DNA from: Bacillus canaveralius
Lineage (GTDB): Bacteria; Bacillota; Bacilli; Bacillales; Cytobacillaceae
NCBI RefSeq assembly: GCF_002860125.1
Contig: NZ_PGVA01000014.1
Coordinates: forward strand, 218,116-282,115
DNA length: 64,000 nt
Direction: 5' to 3'
The translations under genes and the position numbers were made by a program. Positions 61,302-64,000 of this stretch are shown here, piece after piece. Each line of letters opens with the position of its first letter. Positions within the stretch are counted from its first letter, which is position 1. Under the pieces are notes generated by a model. The model saw only the letters and a list, made by a program, of their open reading frames with translations, was not told where the DNA came from and searched no databases.

Positions 61302-62237
61302 ATGAACTTATCACTAGAAGACTACCTTACAGAAATCGAAATCCAAAATTACAGCAAGAGTACCGTCAAGAATAAGAAAGCCATTTTATTACAGTTTGAA
61401 AGATGGTTATTCGAATCCTATAAAATGGAACTAGAGGATACTACCACTAGACACATTAAACGGTACATTAAACACCTCTTAGACGATGGAATCAAAGCTA
61501 ACACAATCAATACAAGGCTAAAGACCTTGAATAACTTTTATAAGTTCTGTATCAAGGAAAAGATACTCAAAGACAATCCGCTGGATGACATTGAACTACT
61601 CAAGGAAGAGAAGGTCATGATTAAACCGTTCAGTATCAAAGACATTCAGAAGATGATTGACTTCTACTGTGGTACTAATTTTATGGATGTTAGAAACCGT
61701 ACAATCCTAACCTGCTTATTTGAAACTGGTATCCGTTCTGCTGAATTATCAGGAATTAAATTAACGGATGTATTTGAAGATGCCATTCTCATAAGGGGTA
61801 AAGGTGACAAGCAACGATTAGTACCTATAAGCCTTCATTTAAGGAAAGCCTTGGTTAAGTATAGGAGAGTTAGGGAGAAGTATCTAAAAGGTCAGGAATG
61901 CCCCTTCCTGTTTGTCTGTACACGTACCAAGGGCGGAGGGTTAAAGAAGGATGTATCCTCTATAGGAAGAATGGGACATGAAGCAGTTCTAAACGTCGTT
62001 AAACGGTCAGGAAAGGCTTGTGGGGTTGATGTAGCCTTATTGGTGCATAGTTGTAGGAGAAGCTTTGCCCAAATCGCATTAGGCAGTACAGACCTTTATA
62101 CAGTATCCCGTTTGCTAGGACATAACCATGTAGCGACAACAGAGAAGTATATCCAATCAATGGAAGATAAAACGGTACTGGAACGGGGTAGAAATGCTTC
62201 ACCATTATCCACACTTAGAGGAAAGAAATATCAATAA
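61302..62237 (+). CDS. Tyrosine recombinase/integrase
   Basis: Site-specific recombinase, 311 residues. N-terminal SAM-like core-binding domain (about 1-90: LSLEDYLTEIEIQNYSKSTV) and C-terminal catalytic domain with all residues in place: Arg in ETGIRSAELSG (about 148), Lys in GKGDKQRLVP (about 170), HSCRRSFAQ (HxxR), GHNH and the nucleophile Tyr in TTEKYIQ. Overall XerC/D-like. It reads outward from the broken miaB and probably catalyses integration and excision there. Base composition and codon use differ from the host genes before it. Confidence 0.93.
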   Translation: MNLSLEDYLTEIEIQNYSKSTVKNKKAILLQFERWLFESYKMELEDTTTRHIKRYIKHLLDDGIKANTINTRLKTLNNFYKFCIKEKILKDNPLDDIELLKEEKVMIKPFSIKDIQKMIDFYCGTNFMDVRNRTILTCLFETGIRSAELSGIKLTDVFEDAILIRGKGDKQRLVPISLHLRKALVKYRRVREKYLKGQECPFLFVCTRTKGGGLKKDVSSIGRMGHEAVLNVVKRSGKACGVDVALLVHSCRRSFAQIALGSTDLYTVSRLLGHNHVATTEKYIQSMEDKTVLERGRNASPLSTLRGKKYQ

Positions 62238-62243
62238 TGTTAA

Positions 62244-62273
62244 AGACTACCAGTTAAAGGTAGTCTCTTTTTT
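62244..62273 (+). terminator. Intrinsic terminator after the integrase
   Basis: AGACTACC / GGTAGTCT perfect stem, AGTTAAA loop, then CTTTTTT. Confidence 0.92.
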
Positions 62274-63186
62274 GCCAATTTATGTTTAGAAAAAAATAAA
62301 ACAATGACCGCCAAGTTTAGTTTAGAAATGTATTATTGATTAACACCCAACCCCCAAATTTCCCATATTTTACCTACCCCCATCCCTTCCCAGTTGTTAC
62401 CAATCTCTCCTATTTATTCCATAGTAATATTATGATTAATTGTTAATAAATGTTAATAATAATAATTGGATATGTATGGTAGTAATGGTAGGATATAACT
62501 CTATGGTTATGATTTATATTAGTTGTATATTGTTACCAATAGTGTAGATATACGGTAATGTATTGGTAGTATGTGGTGGATAAGGATAATAATAATTAAT
62601 TTATTCTACTGGTATATTCTACCGTTATAAGGGAAGATATATCCATTTATGGAAGGGGGTGGGGCTATATCTTAACGGTAAGACTACTTATATTTATTCA
62701 TAAAGATGTATTTATTATTCATTATTATTTATTTTCCCTCTGCTACCAAACCTATATTATCAATAATCCTGTATGGATTACCGCAACCATCCATCCAATT
62801 ATTTACATTATGGATGTATGAAGTATGAATACCTAAATGGGGATTTATGGATAATTGGTACTGGTGGCAATAACCATTGACAGTAACGGTAATCTATGAT
62901 TTAGAAAAAGATGTTGACAAAATATTTTATTTGTGATTCATAATTTGGAATAAATTGGTAGGTGAATTGGAAATAATTATATGTTGACAACTGTGTGTGG
63001 TACTACTACAGATTATCTACTAGGTGGGATAAATTGTGACCAACAGAAAGCTGCTATATCAAGGTTTATGGAAAATACTACCGTTAATTAGGTGTGGAAT
63101 TTGTGGACAAAATGTGTACACAATTGGAAGAAAAAGGGGATAATAGCAGTAATATATTGTAGCTAATTTGGTGTGTTTTTCTACAT
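62274..63186. other. AT-rich non-coding region with repeated short words
   Basis: About 910 bases without an ORF of useful size on either strand. TAACGGTA or its complement TACCGTTA occurs at 62620, 62673, 62884 and 63079 (and at 63610 in the HNH gene). GGATTACCGCAA is at 62775, TTGTTACCAAT at 62394 and 62530, ATGTTGACAA at 62911 and 62991. Two TTGACA -35-like hexamers (62914, 62994) are seen with poor -10 partners. Could be a replication origin, an operator-rich control region, an untranslated RNA, or decayed DNA. Confidence 0.7.
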
Positions 63187-63222
63187 AAAAAAAGAAGGAT
63201 TAACCTTTTTAGGCTAATTCCT
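63187..63222 (-). terminator. Intrinsic terminator of the HNH gene
   Basis: On the minus strand AGGAATTAGCCT pairs with AGGTTAATCCT (one bulge, one wobble) across a short loop, followed by CTTTTTTT. The stem includes the final codons and the original HNH stop at 63209-63211. Confidence 0.8.
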
Positions 63223-63646
63223 CCAATCGTTCTCTTAAGTCTATTAGTGCAAACTGTAAGTAAATATTGCTGTATGCTACAGATGGTTTTCTTCTTCCCT
63301 TTGGTTTATTTAATCCCGTATCATAAGCATGACGGTTATTCTCTGTATAGGTACACCACTAAAGATTAGACACATGATTATTAGCCCTGTTACCGTCAAT
63401 GTGATTAATTAGGGGTTTACCCTCCACCTTAGGAATAAAGGCAGTAGCAACCAATCTATGGACATTAAACAGTGTCATTGTATCATTCTTATCTTTCGCT
63501 AAACCTACTTTACGATAACCGTTATAAGGGGTTATCTTTAACACCTTTTCCTTACCAGTATAGTAGTAATCCGTAGACTTAACCCTTCCATGATTTGATA
63601 CCTGATACTTACCGTTATAACCTTCAATATCTTTCCATATTTCCAT
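63209..63646 (-). pseudogene. HNH endonuclease (NUMOD4 type), broken by an amber codon
   Basis: Phage-type HNH homing endonuclease. The N-terminus EIWKDIEGYNGKYQVSNHGRV is split over residues 2-22 and is a NUMOD4 DNA-binding motif; the HNH core is VHRLVATAFIP plus LINHIDGNRANNHVSNL. Normally NL is followed by EWCT; here TAG (63359-63361) replaces the Glu codon, then the frame continues WCTYTENNRHA to a stop at 63209-63211, giving 145 codons in all. One G-to-T change from GAG explains it. The product stops at 95 residues, just after the HNH residues, so activity may be lost or reduced. Confidence 0.82.
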
Positions 63647-63732
63647 TAGATTCTACCCCCCAGTATATCGCTAAATTCCTCAAATACTTCTAACGATTTA
63701 TCAAGGGCTTTATTCGTATAAGCTTTAGCCAT
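63646..63732 (-). CDS. Small ORF coupled to the HNH gene
   Basis: 28 residues (MAKAYTNKALDKSLEVFEEF then SDILGGRI), predicted helical, not recognised. ATG at 63732 has an excellent site, AGGGGGAG, about seven bases upstream, and its TAA shares a base with the HNH start (TAATG), so the two are translationally coupled. The GGGGGG near its end doubles as the HNH ribosome site. May be a leader peptide or a small partner protein. Confidence 0.5.
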   Translation of the reverse strand: MAKAYTNKALDKSLEVFEEFSDILGGRI

Positions 63733-63763
63733 CTTAACTCCCCCTCTATTCTATTAACGATTC

Positions 63764-63887
63764 AAAGTTGAAAAGTGTATCCCTCTATCCTCACTGAGTT
63801 AATCGAGTGAAGTTTTCAAAATGGGACACATACCCTAAAAAGAAGTACCTATACACTTATATAAAGTTGAGAGGGAAAAGTGTATCC
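63764..63887. repeat. Direct and inverted AAAGTGTATCC repeats
   Basis: AAAGTTGA-AAAGTGTATCC at 63764-63782 and AAAGTTGA...AAAAGTGTATCC at 63863-63887, about 100 bases apart, with ATACACTT in inverse orientation at 63851-63858. They lie upstream of the minus-strand small ORF and could be operator sites. The remaining sequence to 64000 shows a CCACTTT/AAAGTGG inverted repeat around 63945-63970 and no ORF. Confidence 0.55.
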
Positions 63888-64000
63888 ATATGGGGGAGGG
63901 CTTTTTTCTACAGTGTCAAAAGTACACAGTACAGTGTTGTAAACAGCCACTTTATTTCCTCTAAAAAGTGGGGCATTTTTTCAAATTTCTACAGATTAAA

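Larger units (their letters stand above)
61170..64000. mobile_element. Left part of an integrative element in miaB
   Basis: From the miaB junction to the window end the DNA is AT-richer than the host, breaks conserved synteny, and carries an integrase next to the junction, an HNH endonuclease remnant and repeat-rich non-coding DNA. No phage structural, conjugation or replication gene is seen. The right end is not included, so the type (prophage, small integrative element) cannot be given. The left boundary is accurate to about ten bases. Confidence 0.75.

Noticed and set aside
61170..64000. Classical insertion sequence
   Set aside because: The recombinase is a tyrosine integrase rather than a DDE transposase, and no terminal inverted repeats flank it.

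Overview
The window is a contiguous piece of a Bacillaceae (spore-forming, low-to-mid GC Gram-positive) chromosome. The gene order from pyrH to spoVS follows the Bacillus subtilis region pyrH-frr-uppS-cdsA-dxr-rasP-proS-polC-rimP-nusA-infB-truB-ribF-rpsO-pnp-dpaAB-asd-dapGA-rnjB-spoIIIE-ymf-pgsA-cinA-recA-rny-ymdB-spoVS. Sporulation genes (dpaA/dpaB, spoVS, spoIIIE, ylxY, mlpA) and Gram-positive PolC support this. I cannot name the species. The korAB genes and M19 dipeptidase after spoVS, in place of the tdh-kbl of B. subtilis, point to a Bacillus relative outside the subtilis group. Every confidently called gene is on the + strand except the last two in the window.

Layout. 0-8 kb: translation factors (pyrH, frr), isoprenoid and lipid-carrier synthesis (uppS, cdsA, dxr), the RasP site-2 protease and proS. 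8-12.3 kb: polC. 12.4-20 kb: the rimP-nusA-rnpM-ylxQ-infB-ylxP-rbfA cluster with a leader hairpin, then truB and ribF. 20-25.6 kb: rpsO, pnp, ylxY, mlpA, ymxH. 25.7-31 kb: dipicolinate and diaminopimelate genes (dpaAB, asd, dapG, dapA), which share the aspartate pathway and supply spore DPA, cell-wall DAP and lysine. 31-37 kb: rnjB, tepA, ylzJ, spoIIIE/ftsK. 37-43 kb: a GntR regulator and a nupNOPQ-type nucleoside ABC importer. 43-50.3 kb: a diguanylate cyclase, a paired M16 peptidase (ymfF/ymfH), ymfI, ymfJ, ymfK, rodZ. 50.3-57 kb: pgsA, cinA, recA (SOS-regulated), rny, ymdB, spoVS. 57-61 kb: M19 dipeptidase and korAB.

At about 61.17 kb conserved order stops. The first ~22 codons of miaB are present and then run into foreign sequence: a complete tyrosine recombinase, about 0.9 kb of AT-rich DNA without genes but rich in repeated words (TAACGGTA/TACCGTTA, GGATTACCGCAA), an HNH endonuclease gene broken by one in-frame amber codon, and a 28-codon ORF coupled to it. 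This looks like the left end of an integrative element inserted in miaB; its right end lies outside the window.

Other non-coding structure: nine ATCGTC(A/G)AC boxes at two-helical-turn spacing before rnjB; a three-copy dispersed repeat of about 50 bp; a folded intergenic repeat between asd and dapG; a 45-bp tandem duplication that moved the nupP start codon; and candidate sigma-K, sigma-H, LexA and CcpA sites. All functional calls rest on reading the sequence and recalled family knowledge; no database search was run.
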